Origin: Forficula auricularia | Lineage: Eukaryota > Arthropoda > Insecta > Dermaptera > Forficulidae | NCBI GenBank assembly: GCA_024734495.1 | Contig: JALMQS010000841.1 | Coordinates: 4,024,176 to 4,088,175 of the forward strand | Reading direction: 5' to 3' | DNA length: 64,000 nt | Shown: piece after piece, positions 43,867-57,000 of the stretch | Numbering within the stretch: the stretch's first letter is position 1 | Layout of the letters: the number at the start of each line of letters is the position of its first letter | The notes under the pieces: model-generated | What the model was told of the DNA's origin: nothing | Seen by the model: only the letters and a program-made list of their open reading frames with translations | Database searches by the model: none | Made by a program: the position numbers and the translations under genes

Positions 43867-44801
43867 TAGTGTCTTATTAAACAAGACTATAAATATATGG
43901 TACATGCAATATATATAATATGTTGTTTTAAATTTTTAATAACATCAAAACACTCTCTCTGTTTGATTTATTTTTTTAATTACAGAATATAAAGTATAAT
44001 TAAAATACAACTATAATATTCCGAAATTAAAAACATAAATCAAACACATGAGTGTTTTAATGTTACTAAATATTTAAAGTCCTCAAATGATAATAGAGTC
44101 AATTAATTATACTCTATCATTACTTGAAGACATCTCTAAAATCGGAAGCCGAAAATTCTTTAGATAATTTTCTAATTTTCCTTGAGTGGTCGAAATGAAT
44201 TCCAAAACAATCTCGCAGATCATATGACATGTTTGAAGGCTGATTTGTTGCAGATATTATTTGCTAGAAAAAATATATCTATCTATGCACTATCTAACTT
44301 TGCATTTAATAATTATACATGTTTTTTTTTACATATTATATTCCATCTTACGATTGCCTAATATGTAAAAATATTTGAATAAATAATAATAAATGAATTC
44401 AAAACTAATACACAGATATTTTTATTTATCTTTAAATAATATCCATTCTTTCATATTTCAATAAGTGATTGTTTATTATTTCACTGATGGAAATGTTCAT
44501 TTATTAAGATTTCAATAATTTATTGTATTGACTAAATGTTATGATTTTACTGAGTTTAATGTCTAAAATATTAATTTATTGATTTTTTACTCTATGTGAT
44601 ATTATTCTAGTTATTATTAAAATAAGAAAAAATATATTTATTTGTTTGTTGAATTATTTCACACATTTGTAATACTATGTATATTTTTAATTAAAAATAA
44701 AAATTCAGAAACGCTAATATACCATATATTATCTTTTTATTTATTTAAATAAATTTCCTTACTCAAACTCCTAACTAGCCCTACACTAAGTTATAATTAA
44801 T
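43867..44801. other. Unclassified AT-rich DNA
   Basis: No gene is seen. An inverted pair, ATCAAAACACTCTCTCTGTTTGAT near 43946 and ATCAAACACATGAGTGTTTTAA near 44038, suggests a small foldback element of ~110 bp. The rest is featureless. Confidence 0.35.
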
Positions 44802-45061
44802 ATATGAGCCGTTTTCTTTGAAAGTGGTAAGTCTAATTTTGGAAAAAATGAGTTAATGTCAGCTTTAAGTAGACATAGGTGTCCTTTTATCATATTTATA
44901 ATATCCCAGTCAATGTAGTACAATATGAATTCGTCAAAATAGATATATCGAAATGTATATAAATATATGTATTTATAAAAATATAAATGCAAAAATATCT
45001 CTTAATAACAAAAAAAGAGACCACTTTCACTAACACCACTTTCAAAGAAATCGGCTCATAT
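44802..45061. mobile_element. MITE with 27-bp terminal inverted repeats
   Basis: ATATGAGCCGTTTTCTTTGA plus AAGTGGT (44802-44828) is inverted at 45035-45061 with a single mismatch. The element is 260 bp with no coding capacity. The right end also has an extra CCACTTTCACTAA copy inside. A target duplication is not clear, so the superfamily cannot be assigned. Confidence 0.7.
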
Positions 45062-45104
45062 GCGAGACTACTTTCAAATAGTAATTCTTTCTTTGGATTA
45101 TATT

Positions 45105-47900
45105 TTTTTTCTCTTGGGAAAACTAAATAGAATTTTTATTTTAATGTAAAGATAATTATTCAGAGGCAATTAAGTTAGTATAATGAAATTAAAAATCACT
45201 TGAGTTGACAAATGAACAAACAGATACATTTTTCCACTAATTTTATGAAAAAGTCAGGGTGTGATGTGCCTTCCATGTGAGATCCGAAAAGGTGAACTTT
45301 TTCTTAGAAAACTTTATAAAATTTTGACTTTTACGTAATTCTGTTTATTAAAAGACAATGGTTAAGTTACTATAATAATGAAATGGGGGGAGGGGGGGGG
45401 GGGGGTAAATAAACAGATAGATTCTTCTACTAAAAAGAAAAAATGTTTTCAAAAAGTTCACCGATTAATTGATTTTCATGTTTCCGCCCTGACTTGGGAT
45501 CGACTCATAAGATCTGAATCTATAGCCTTGAGTCGTGAAAGACTTAAATTATTCTTGGGAAAACTAAATAAAATTTTGATTTTAATGTAAAGCTAATTAA
45601 TCAGAGGTAATTCTTAAGTTGATGAAATTGAAAATCACATGGGTTGACAAATGAACAAACAGATACATTCTTCCTAATACTAAGAAGAAATTTAATCAAT
45701 AAACTCAAGAAATTTATCAATTTTGGGCCTCTTAGATTACTGCGATTTGAACCGATTTCTCTTGACCTATATTATTATTAGGAAAATATATAAAATGTAG
45801 AATTTACTGTCATTCTAAAGCAATTATTAAGTTCTCATAAGAGGTGCTAAATCAACTAATAGTTACATTCTAGCAAAATTAATAAAAAATTAATTTAAAA
45901 AATCGCCGATATTATCAATTACGATCATTTGAATTGAGTGGGGATCAATCCAGGAGCATTCAATTTATACTCTTGACAGACGAAAGAATTGTTATTCTTG
46001 GGGAGAACTATTTAAAATTTTTATTTAAATCTAATTCTAATCATTCAATAGAGATATTAAATGAGTATGATTAAATTAAAAAATAATTTTAACTACAAAC
46101 AAAGATTCGTCACTTAATAAGAAGAAATGTAATCAAAAACTCACTTAAGTCATCAAATTTGAGCCGATTAGATGACTAGGAATCCAAGCAAGTATTCTGG
46201 ACATACCCTTGAAACCTGAAAAGCATAAAACTATATATAATTTTGATTTTAATCTAAAGTTAATCATTTAATGGAAATAATTGGGTTGCAAACAATCAAA
46301 TAGATACATTCTTCCACTAATAAAAAGAAATTTAATAAAAAAATAATAAGAATAAAAAACACCGATTAGATCATTTTAAGGTATACGTCACAACTGCTGT
46401 GAATTTATACCCTTGAGACACGAAGGCTTAATTTATTTTTAAAAGAATATATAAAATTTTGACTACAATTGAACTCTAAATATTAAGAGGCAATATTTAA
46501 TTATTTATAATGAAATGAAATATCAATTGGGCTGTCAAACATCAAAAGAGGTAGATTATTCCAGTTATAAGAACGAATTCTATCAAAAAACTAACCGATT
46601 ATTTCATTTTCATGTCTCTGACTTTACTGTAAATCGACCCTTTGAAATCGGAAAGGCTCAATCTATTTTTTATAAAAGTAATGTATATACTAGTAAAATC
46701 ATAACTTGAATGAATTAGATTTATTCAGAGTCAATAATTAGACAAGTAAAATTTAATTAGGAATTAATAGAGGTGGTAAACAAACAAACAGACACATTCT
46801 TCCATTAATAAAAATAAATTTTATCAAATAACTCATCAAACTTTTCACTTTTGTGTTGTGATATGACTGGGCTTTGACTGAAATGATCTGAATTTATCTA
46901 TATCCCTGAGGCCGGAAAGGCTTAAGTTTTTTTGGAGTAAACCTATTGATAATATTCAATTTAATGTAATTTTTAATAATCAGTACTCATAATTAGTCAA
47001 CTATATAATATTTATGGAAAAACTATTTAGAATTTTGACTTCAATTTAATTCTATTTATTCAGGGGCATACTTATTATATTGATAAAATTAATTTGAAAA
47101 TAACTTTGTGTTCAAAACAAATGAATAAGAAGAAATTTTATCAAAACTTCATTTTCGTATCTATGACTTGAGTGAGGTTCGACTGAAGTGTTCTGAATTT
47201 ATAATCCTTAGACCCGAAAGGCTTAAGATTTTTGGTGGAAAAACTATTGAAAATATTCAATGCAATGTAATTTTAAATAATCATTGTCCATAATAAGTCA
47301 ATTAAATATTTAATAAGAATCTATAGGGGTGCTAAACAAATAAATAGACATATTCTACTAATAAGAAGAAATGTAACAAAAAACTCACCGAAATTATCTT
47401 TATTAAGCCTGTAAGACGACCAAAATTCGACACGGCTGCACCTAATTTATATCCCTGAAACCAGAAATACTGAAATTATTTTTGGGAAATCTATTGAAAA
47501 TAATGTAATTTTACATAATCATTGGGTATAATTATTCAAATAAATTTTAATTAAGAATCAAAAGAGGTGCTAAACAAACAAAGAGACACAATCTTCAAAT
47601 TAATAAGAATAAATTTTAACAAACAATTTACATAAATAATCACTTTCAGCGTTGGGAGTTGCCTAGGATTCGACTTTGGTACAATTAATATGCCTGAGAC
47701 CCGAAAAGCATAACTTATATTTGGTAAAAGAATTTAAAATGTTGAATATAATGTTATTATAATTCATCAGGGGCATATTTTATAAATATTACTAAAATTA
47801 ATTTAAGAATCGAATAGATTTTCAAACAAATAAACAGAAAATATCAAAAAACACATCAAACTCTTTGTATAGAAACGGATTAAAATGATATTTTTTTGAA
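45105..47900 (-). repeat. Decayed satellite monomers, same family, reverse orientation
   Basis: About eleven heavily diverged monomers recur every ~240-270 bp. Recurring marks are GACAAATGAACAAACAGATACA or CTAAACAAACAAAGAGACAC, TAATAAGAAGAAATTT, CCTTGAGACACGAAGGCTTA or CCTGAGACCCGAAAAGC, and a following AATTTTGACTTTAA. These correspond, on the opposite strand, to the TGTCTGTTGGTTTG, GAC/ACCTCGGGG and ACTTTCCCG parts of the left-arm monomer. The array edge is much older or less homogenised than the core. Confidence 0.75.
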
Positions 47901-48009
47901 TAATTTTGCATTTTTTAAACACTGTAAAAAATAACTTTTAAAGAATTTGGTATTGGTTCTAGGTGAAACATTTTAATATAATAATAAAACTTGAGCAAGA
48001 TGCTAGGTA

Positions 48010-51000
48010 GATATTTTAATAATGGTAGTATAATTCTATTCTATTCTATATTCTATTGGGGTGACAAACAAACATATAGACAGATTCATTCATCTAATCA
48101 GGTGAAAATTTATTAAAAAATAAGAGCACTTTATCAATTTCAATTCCGAATTTTTGATTGAACACCCATGGCTCATTCCCTTATATAGCCGAGGTCCGAA
48201 AGAGTTAAATATTTCATGGGAAAAGTATTTAAAAATTTTGAAGAAATTGTGATTATTATTTTTCAAGGGAGATATTTTAATAATAGTAGTCTAATTAAGG
48301 TTCTATTGGGGTGACAAACAAACCTATAGACACATTCATTCTCTAATCAGGTGAAAATTTATAAAAAAATACGAGCACTTTATCAATTTCAAGTCCGAAT
48401 TTTTGATTGAACACCCATGGTCTCATTCCCTTATATAGCCGAGATCCGAAAGAGATTAAATATTTCAGGGAAAAGTAGGTAATTAGTAGAATTGTGGTAT
48501 TGGTGCAAAGTGAAACATCTTTATTGAAAAGTAGGTATTAAATATTTTAAGAAATTGTGCTTATAATTATTCCAGGGAGATATTTTAATAATGGTAGTCT
48601 AATTAAGGTTCTATTGGGGTGACAAACAAACCTATAGACACATTCATTCACTAATCAGGTGAAAATTTATCAAAAAATAAGAGCACTTTATCAATTTCAA
48701 GTCCGAATTTTTGATTGAACACCCATGGCTCATTCCCTTATATAGCCGAGGTCCGAAAAGGTTAAATATTTCAGGGGAAAAGTATTAAAAATTTTGAAGA
48801 AATTGTAGTTATAATTATTCCAGGGAGATATTTTAATAATGGTAGTCTAATTAAGGTTCTATTGGGGTGACAAACAAACCTATAGACACATTCATTCACT
48901 AATCAGGTAAAAATTTATCAAAAAATACGAGCACTTTATCAATTTCAAGTCCGAATTTTTGATTGAACACCCATGGCTCATTCTCTTATATAGCCGAGGT
49001 CCAAAAGGATTAAATATTTCAGGGTAAAAGTATTAAAAATTTAGAAGAAATTGTGATTATAATTATTCCAGGGAGATATTTTAATAATGGTAGTCTAATT
49101 AAGGTTCTATTAAGGTGACAAACAAACCTGTAGACAAATTCATTAACTAATCAGGTGAAAATCTATAAAAAAATTAGAGCACACTATCAATTTCAAGTCT
49201 GAATTTTCGATTGAACACCCATGGCTCATTCCCTTATATAGCCGAGGTCGGAAAAGGTTAAATATTTAAGGGAAAATTATTTAACATTTTTAGGAATTTG
49301 TAATTATAATTATTTCATGGAGTTATTTTAATAATAGTAGTCTAATTAAGGTTCTATTGGGGTGACAAACAAACCTGTAGACACATTCCTTCATTAATCA
49401 GGTGAAAATTTATCAAAAAATACGAGCACTTTATCAATTTCAAGTCAGAATTTTTGATTGAAAACCCATGGCTCATTTCCTTATATAGCCGAGGTCCGAA
49501 AAGGTTAAATATTTCAGGGGAAAAGTATTGAAAATTTTAAAGAATTTATAGTTATAATTATTCAAGGGAGATATTTGAATAATGTTAGTCTAATTGTGGT
49601 TCTATTGGGTTGACAAACAAATCTATAAACACAAACATTCACTAATCATGTGAAAATTTATCAAAAAATACGAACACATTATCAATTGCATGTCCGAATT
49701 TTTGATTGAACACCCATGGCTCATTCTCTTATATAGCCGAGGTCCGAAAGGATTAAATATTTCAGGGGTAGAGTATTAAAGATTTTGAAGAAATTGTAAT
49801 CATAATTATTCCAGGGAGATATTTTAATAATGGTAGTCTAATTAAGCTTCTATTAAGGTGACAAACAAACCTGTAGACACATTCATTAACTAATCAGGTG
49901 AAAATTTATAAAAAAAATAAGAGCACACTATCAATTTCAAGTCCGAATTTTTGATTGAACACCCATGGCTCATTCCCTTATATAGCCGAGGTCCGAAAGG
50001 ATTAAATATTTCAGGATAAAAGTATTAAAAATTTTGAAGTAATTGTTATTATAATTATTCCAGGGAAATATTTTAATAATCATAGTCTAATTAAGGTTCT
50101 ATTGGGGTGACAAACAAACCTGTAGACACATTCCTTCACTAATCAGGTGAAAATTTATCAAAAAATACGAGCACTTTATCAATTCCAAGTCCGAATTTTT
50201 GATTGAACACCCATGGCTCATTCCCTTATATAGCCGAGGTCCGAAAGGATTAAATATTTCAGGGGAAAAGTATTTTAAATTTTGATAAAATTGTAATTGA
50301 AATTATTCCATGGAGATATTTTAATAAACGTAGTCTAATTAAGGTTCTATTGGGGTGACAATCAAAACTATAGATATATTCATTCACTAATCAGGTGAAA
50401 ATTTATCAAAAAATACGAGCACTTTATCAATTCCAATTCCGAATTTTTGATTGAACACCCATGGCTCATTCCCTTATATAGCCGAGGTCCGAAAGGATTA
50501 AATATTTCAGGGGAAAAGTATTTTAAATTTTGATAAAATTGTAATTGATAATTATTCCATGGAGATATTTTAATAATCGTAGTCTAATTAAGGTTCTATT
50601 GGGGTGACAATCAAAACTATAGACATATTCATTCACTAATCAGGTGAAAATTTATCAAAAAACGAGCACTTTATCAATTCCAAGTCCGAATTTTTGAATG
50701 AACACCCATGGCTCATTCTCTTATATAGCCGAGGTCCGAAAGGATTAAATATTTCAGGGGAAAAGTATTTTAAATTTTGATAGAAATTGTAATTATAATT
50801 ATTCCATGGAGATATTTTAATAATCGTAGTCTAATTAAGGTTCTATTGGGGTGACAAACAAACCTGTAGACACATTCATTAACTAATCAGGTGAAAATTT
50901 ATCAAAAAATACGAGCACTTTATCAATTTCAAGTCCGAATTTTTGATTGAACACCCATGGCTCATTCCCTTATATAGCCGAGGTCCGAAAGGATTAAATA

Positions 51001-54000
51001 TTTCAGGGGAAAAGTATTTTAAATTTTGATGAAATTGTAATTATAATTATTCCATGGAGATATTTTAATAATCGTAGTCTAATTAAGGTTCTATTGGGGT
51101 GACAAACAAACCTATAGACACATTCATTCACTAATCAGGTGAAAATTTATCAAAAAAACGAGCACTTTATCAATTCCAAGTCCGAATTTTTGATTGAACA
51201 CCCATGGCTCATTCCCTTATATAGCCGAGGTCCGAAAGGATTAAATATTTCAGGGGAAAAGTCTTTTAAATTTTGATAAAATTGTAATTATAATTATTCC
51301 ATGGAGATATTTTAATAATCGTAGTCTAATTAAGGTTCTATTGGGGTGACAATCAAAACTATAGACATATTGATTCACTAATCAGGTGAAAATTTATCAA
51401 AAAACGAGCACTTTATCAATTCCAAGTCCGAATTTTTGAATGAACACCCATGGCTCATTCTCTTATATAGCCGATGTCCGAAAGGATTAAATATTTCAGG
51501 GGAAAAGTCTTTTAAATTTTGATAAAATTGTAATTATAATTATTCCATGGAGATATTTTAATAATCGTAGTCTAATTAAGGTTCTATTGGGGTGACAATC
51601 AAAACTATAGATATATTCATTCACTAATCAGGTGAAAATTTATCAAAAAACGAGCACTTTATCAATTCCAAGTCCGAATTTTTGATTGAACACCCATGGC
51701 TCATTCTCTTATATAGCCGAGGTCCGAAAGGATTAAATATTTCAGCGAAAAAATATTTTAAATTTTGATGAAATTGTAATTATAATTATTCCATGGAGAT
51801 ATTTTAATAATCGTAGTCTAATTAAGGTTCCATTGGGGTGACAATCAAAACTATAGACATATTGATTCACTAATCAGGTGAAAATTTATCAAAAAACGAG
51901 CACTTTATCAATTCCAAGTCCGAATTTTTGAATGAACACCCATGGCTCATTCTCTTATATAGCCGAGGTCCGAAAGGATTAAATATTTCAGGGAAAAGTA
52001 TTAAAAATTTAGAAGAAATTGTAATTATAATTATTCCAGGGAGATATTTTAATAATGGTAGTCTAATTAAGGTTCTATTAAGGTGACAAACAAACCTGTA
52101 GATACATTCATTATCTAATCAGGTGAAAATTTATAAAAAAATAAGAGCACACTATCAATTTCAAGTATGAATTTTTGTTTGAACACCCATGGCTCATTCC
52201 GTTTTATAGCCGAGGTCGGAAAGAGTTAAATATTTCAGGGAAAAGTATTTAAAATTTTTAGGAAATTATAATTATAATTATTCAATGCAGATATTTTAAT
52301 AATAGTAGTCTAATTAAGGTTCGATATTGGGTTGACAAACAAACCTGTAGACACATTCATTCATCTAATCAGGTAAAAATTTATCAAAAAATAAGAGCAC
52401 ACTATCAATTTCAAGTAGGAATTTTTGTTTGAACACCCATGGCTCATTCCGTTATATAGCCGAGGTCGGAAAGAGATTAAATATTTCAGGGAAAAGTATT
52501 TTAAATTTTGATAAAATTGTAATTATAATTATTCCATGGAGATATTTTAATAATCGTAGTCTAATTAAGGTTCTATTGGGGTGACAATCAAAACTATAGA
52601 CATATTCATTCACTAATCAGGTGAAAATTTATCAAAAAACGAGCACTTTATCAATTCCAAGTCCGAATTTTTGAATGAACACCCATGGCTCATTCTCTTA
52701 TATAGCCGAGGTCCGAAAAGGATTAAATATTTCAGGGGAAAAGTATTAAAAATTTAGAAGAAATTGTAATTATAATTATTCCAGGGAGATATTTTAATAA
52801 TCGTAGTCTAATTAAGGTTCTATTGGGGTGACAAACAAACCTGTAGAGACATTCATTATCTAATCAGGTGAAAATTTATAAAAAAATAAGAGCACACTAT
52901 CAATTTCAAGTAGGAATTTTTGTTTGAACACCCATGGCTCATTCCGTTATATAGCCGAGGTCGGAAAGAGTTAAATATTTCAGGGAAAAGTATTTAAAAT
53001 TTTTAGGAAATTATAATTATAATTATTCAATGCAGATATTTTAATAATAGTAGTCTAATTAAGGTTCGATTGGGTTGACAAACAAACCTGTAGACACATT
53101 CATTATCTAATCAGGTAAAAATTTATAAAAAAATAAGAGCACACTATCAATTTCAAGTAGGAATTTTTGTTTGAACACCCATGGCTCATTCCGTTATATA
53201 GCCGAGGTCGGAAAGAGTTAAATATTTCAGGGAAAAGTATTTAAAATTTTTAGGAAATTATAATTATAATTATTCAATGCAGATATTTTAATAATAGTAG
53301 TCTAATTAAGGTTCGATTGGGTTGACAAACAAACCTGTAGACACATTCATTATCTAATCAGGTAAAAATTTATAAAAAAATAAGAGCACAGTATCAATTT
53401 CAAGTAGGAATTTTTGTTTGAACACCCATGGCTCATTCCGTTATATAGCCGAGGTCGGAAAGAGTTAAATATTTCAGGGAAAAGTATTTAAAATTTTTAG
53501 GAAATTATAATTATAATTATTCAATGCAGATATTTTAATAATAGTAGTCTAATTAAGGTTCGATTGGGTTGACAAACAAACCTGTAGACACATTCATTAT
53601 CTAATCAGGTAAAAATTTATAAAAAATAAGAGTACAGAATCAATTTCAAGTAGGAATTTTTGTTTGAACACCCATGGCTCATTCCGTTATATAGCCGAGG
53701 TCGGAAAGAGTTAAATATTTCAGGGAAAAGTATTTAAAATTTTTAGGAAATTATAATTATAATTATTCAATGCAGATATTTTAATAATAGTAGTCTAATT
53801 AAGGTTCGATTGGGTTGACAAACAAACCTGTAGACACATTCATTATCTAATCAGGTAAAAATTTATAAAAAAATAAGAGTACAGAATCAATTTCAAGTAG
53901 GAATTTTTGTTTGAACACCCATGGCTCATTCCGTTATATAGCCGAGGTCGGAAAGAGTTAAATATTTCAGGGAAAAGTATTTAAAATTTTTAGGAAATTA

Positions 54001-57000
54001 TAATTATAATTATTCAATGCAGATATTTTAATAATAGTAGTCTAATTAAGGTTCGATTGGGTTGACAAACAAACCTGTAGACACATTCATTATCTAATCA
54101 GGTAAAAATTTATAAAAAAATAAGAGTACAGAATCAATTTCAAGTAGGAATTTTTGTTTGAACACCCATGGCTCATTCCGTTATATAGCCGAGGTCGGAA
54201 AGAGTTAAATATTTCAGGGAAAAGTATTTAAAATTTTTAGGAAATTATAATTATAATTATTCAATGCAGATATTTTAATAATAGTAGTCTAATTAAGGTT
54301 CGATTGGGTTGACAAACAAACCTGTAGACACATTCATTATCTAATCAGGTAAAAATTTATAAAAAAATAAGAGTACAGAATCAATTTCAAGTAGGAATTT
54401 TTGTTTGAACACCCATGGCTCATTCCCTTATATAGCCGAGGTCGGAAAGAGTTAAATATTTCAGGGAAAAGTATTTAAAATTTTTAGGAAATTATAATTA
54501 TAATTATTCAATGCAGATATTTTAATAATAGTAGTCTAATTAAGGTTCGATTGGGTTGACAAACAAACCTGTAGACACATTCATTATCTAATCAGGTAAA
54601 AATTTATAAAAAATAAGAGTACAGAATCAATTTCAAGTAGGAATTTTTGTTTGAACACCCATGGCTCATTCCGTTATATAGCCGAGGTCGGAAAGAGTTA
54701 AATATTTCAGGGAAAAGTATTTAAAATTTTTAGGAAATTATAATTATAATTATTCAATGCAGATATTTTAATAATAGTAGTCTAATTAAGGTTCGATTGG
54801 GTTGACAAACAAACCTGTAGACACATTCATTATCTAATCAGGTAAAAATTTATAAAAAATAAGAGTACAGAATCAATTTCAAGTAGGAATTTTTGTTTGA
54901 ACACCCATGGCTCATTCCGTTATATAGCCGAGGTCGGAAAGAGTTAAATATTTCAGGGAAAAGTATTTAAAATTTTTAGGAAATTATAATTATAATTATT
55001 CAATGCAGATATTTTAATAATAGTAGTCTAATTAAGGTTCGATTGGGTTGACAAACAAACCTGTAGACACATTCATTATCTAATCAGGTAAAAATTTATA
55101 AAAAAATAAGAGTACAGAATCAATTTCAAGTAGGAATTTTTGTTTGAACACCCATGGCTCATTCCGTTATATAGCCGAGGTCGGAAAGAGTTAAATATTT
55201 CAGGGAAAAGTATTTAAAATTTTTAGGAAATTATAATTATAATTATTCAATGCAGATATTTTAATAATAGTAGTCTAATTAAGGTTCGATTGGGTTGACA
55301 AACAAACCTGTAGACACATTCATTATCTAATCAGGTAAAAATTTATAAAAAAATAAGAGTACAGAATCAATTTCAAGTAGGAATTTTTGTTTGAACACCC
55401 ATGGCTCATTCCGCTTATATAGCCGAGGTCGGAAAGAGTTAAATATTTCAGGGAAAAGTATTTAAAATTTTTAGGAAATTATAATTATAATTATTCAATG
55501 CAGATATTTTAATAATAGTAGTCTAATTAAGGTTCGATTGGGTTGACAAACAAACCTGTAGACACATTCATTATCTAATCAGGTAAAAATTTATAAAAAA
55601 ATAAGAGTACAGAATCAATTTCAAGTAGGAATTTTTGTTTGAACACCCATGGCTCATTCCCTTATATAGCCGAGGTCGGAAAGAGTTAAATATTTCAGGG
55701 AAAAGTATTTAAAATTTTTAGGAAATTATAATTATAATTATTCAATGCAGATATTTTAATAATAGTAGTCTAATTAAGGTTCGATTGGGTTGACAAACAA
55801 ACCTGTAGACACATTCATTATCTAATCAGGTAAAAATTTATAAAAAAATAAGAGCACACTATCAATTTCAAGTCCGAATTTTTTGTTTGAACACCCATGG
55901 CTCATTCCCTTATATGGCCGAGGTCCGAAAAGGTTAAATATTTCAGTGGAAAAGTATTACAAATTTTAAAGAAGTTGTAGTTATAATTATTCAAGGGAGA
56001 TATTTTAATAATGGTAGTCTAATTATGGTTCTATTGGGTTGACAAACAAACCTATAAAGACATTCATTCACCAACCAGGTGAAAAAATTTATCAAAAAAT
56101 ACGAAGACCTTATCAATTTCAATTCAGAATTGTTGATTGAACACCCATGGCTAATTCCCTTATATATTCCATGGAGATATTTTAATAATGGTAGTCTAAT
56201 TAAGGTTCTTTTGGGGTGACAAACAAAACTATAGACACATTCATTCACTAATCAGGTGAAAATTTATCAAAAAATACGTCCAAATTTTTGATTGAAAACC
56301 CAGAGATTACCTTATATAGCCGAGGTTCGGAAAATGTTAAATATTTCAGGGGAAAAGTGTTAAAATTTTTAAAGAAATTGTAGTCATACTTATTCCTGGG
56401 AGATATTTAAATAATAATAAATAATAAATAAGTCTAATTAAGGTTTTATTGGGGTGATAAACAAACCTATAGACACATAAATTCACTAATCAGGTGGAAA
56501 TTTATCAAAAAATACGAGAACTTTATCAATTTAAAGTCCAATTTTTGAATTTAACACCCATGGCTCATTCTCTTATATAGCCAAGGTCCGAAAGGATTTA
56601 ATATTTCAGTGGAAAAGTATTAAAATTTTTGAATAAATTGTGTATTATAATTATTCCAGGGAGATATTTTAATGATGGTAGTCTAATTAAGGTTCTATTC
56701 CGGTAACAAACAAACCTATAGACACATTCATTCACTAATCAGGTGAAAATTTATTAAAAAATAAGAGCACTTTATCAATTTCAATTCCGAATTTTTGATT
56801 GAAAACCCATGGCTCATTCTCTTATATAGCCGAGGTCCGAAAAGATTAAATATTTCAAGGGAAAAGTATTTAAAATTTTAAAGAAATTATAGTTATAATT
56901 ATTCAAGGGAGATATTTGAATAATGTTAGTCTAATTATGGTTCTATTGGGTTGACAAACAAATCTATAAACACATTCATTCACTAATCATGTGAAAATTT

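Noticed and set aside
43642..43905. Frame rich in YIYIYI
   Set aside because: Translation of the TA minisatellite.
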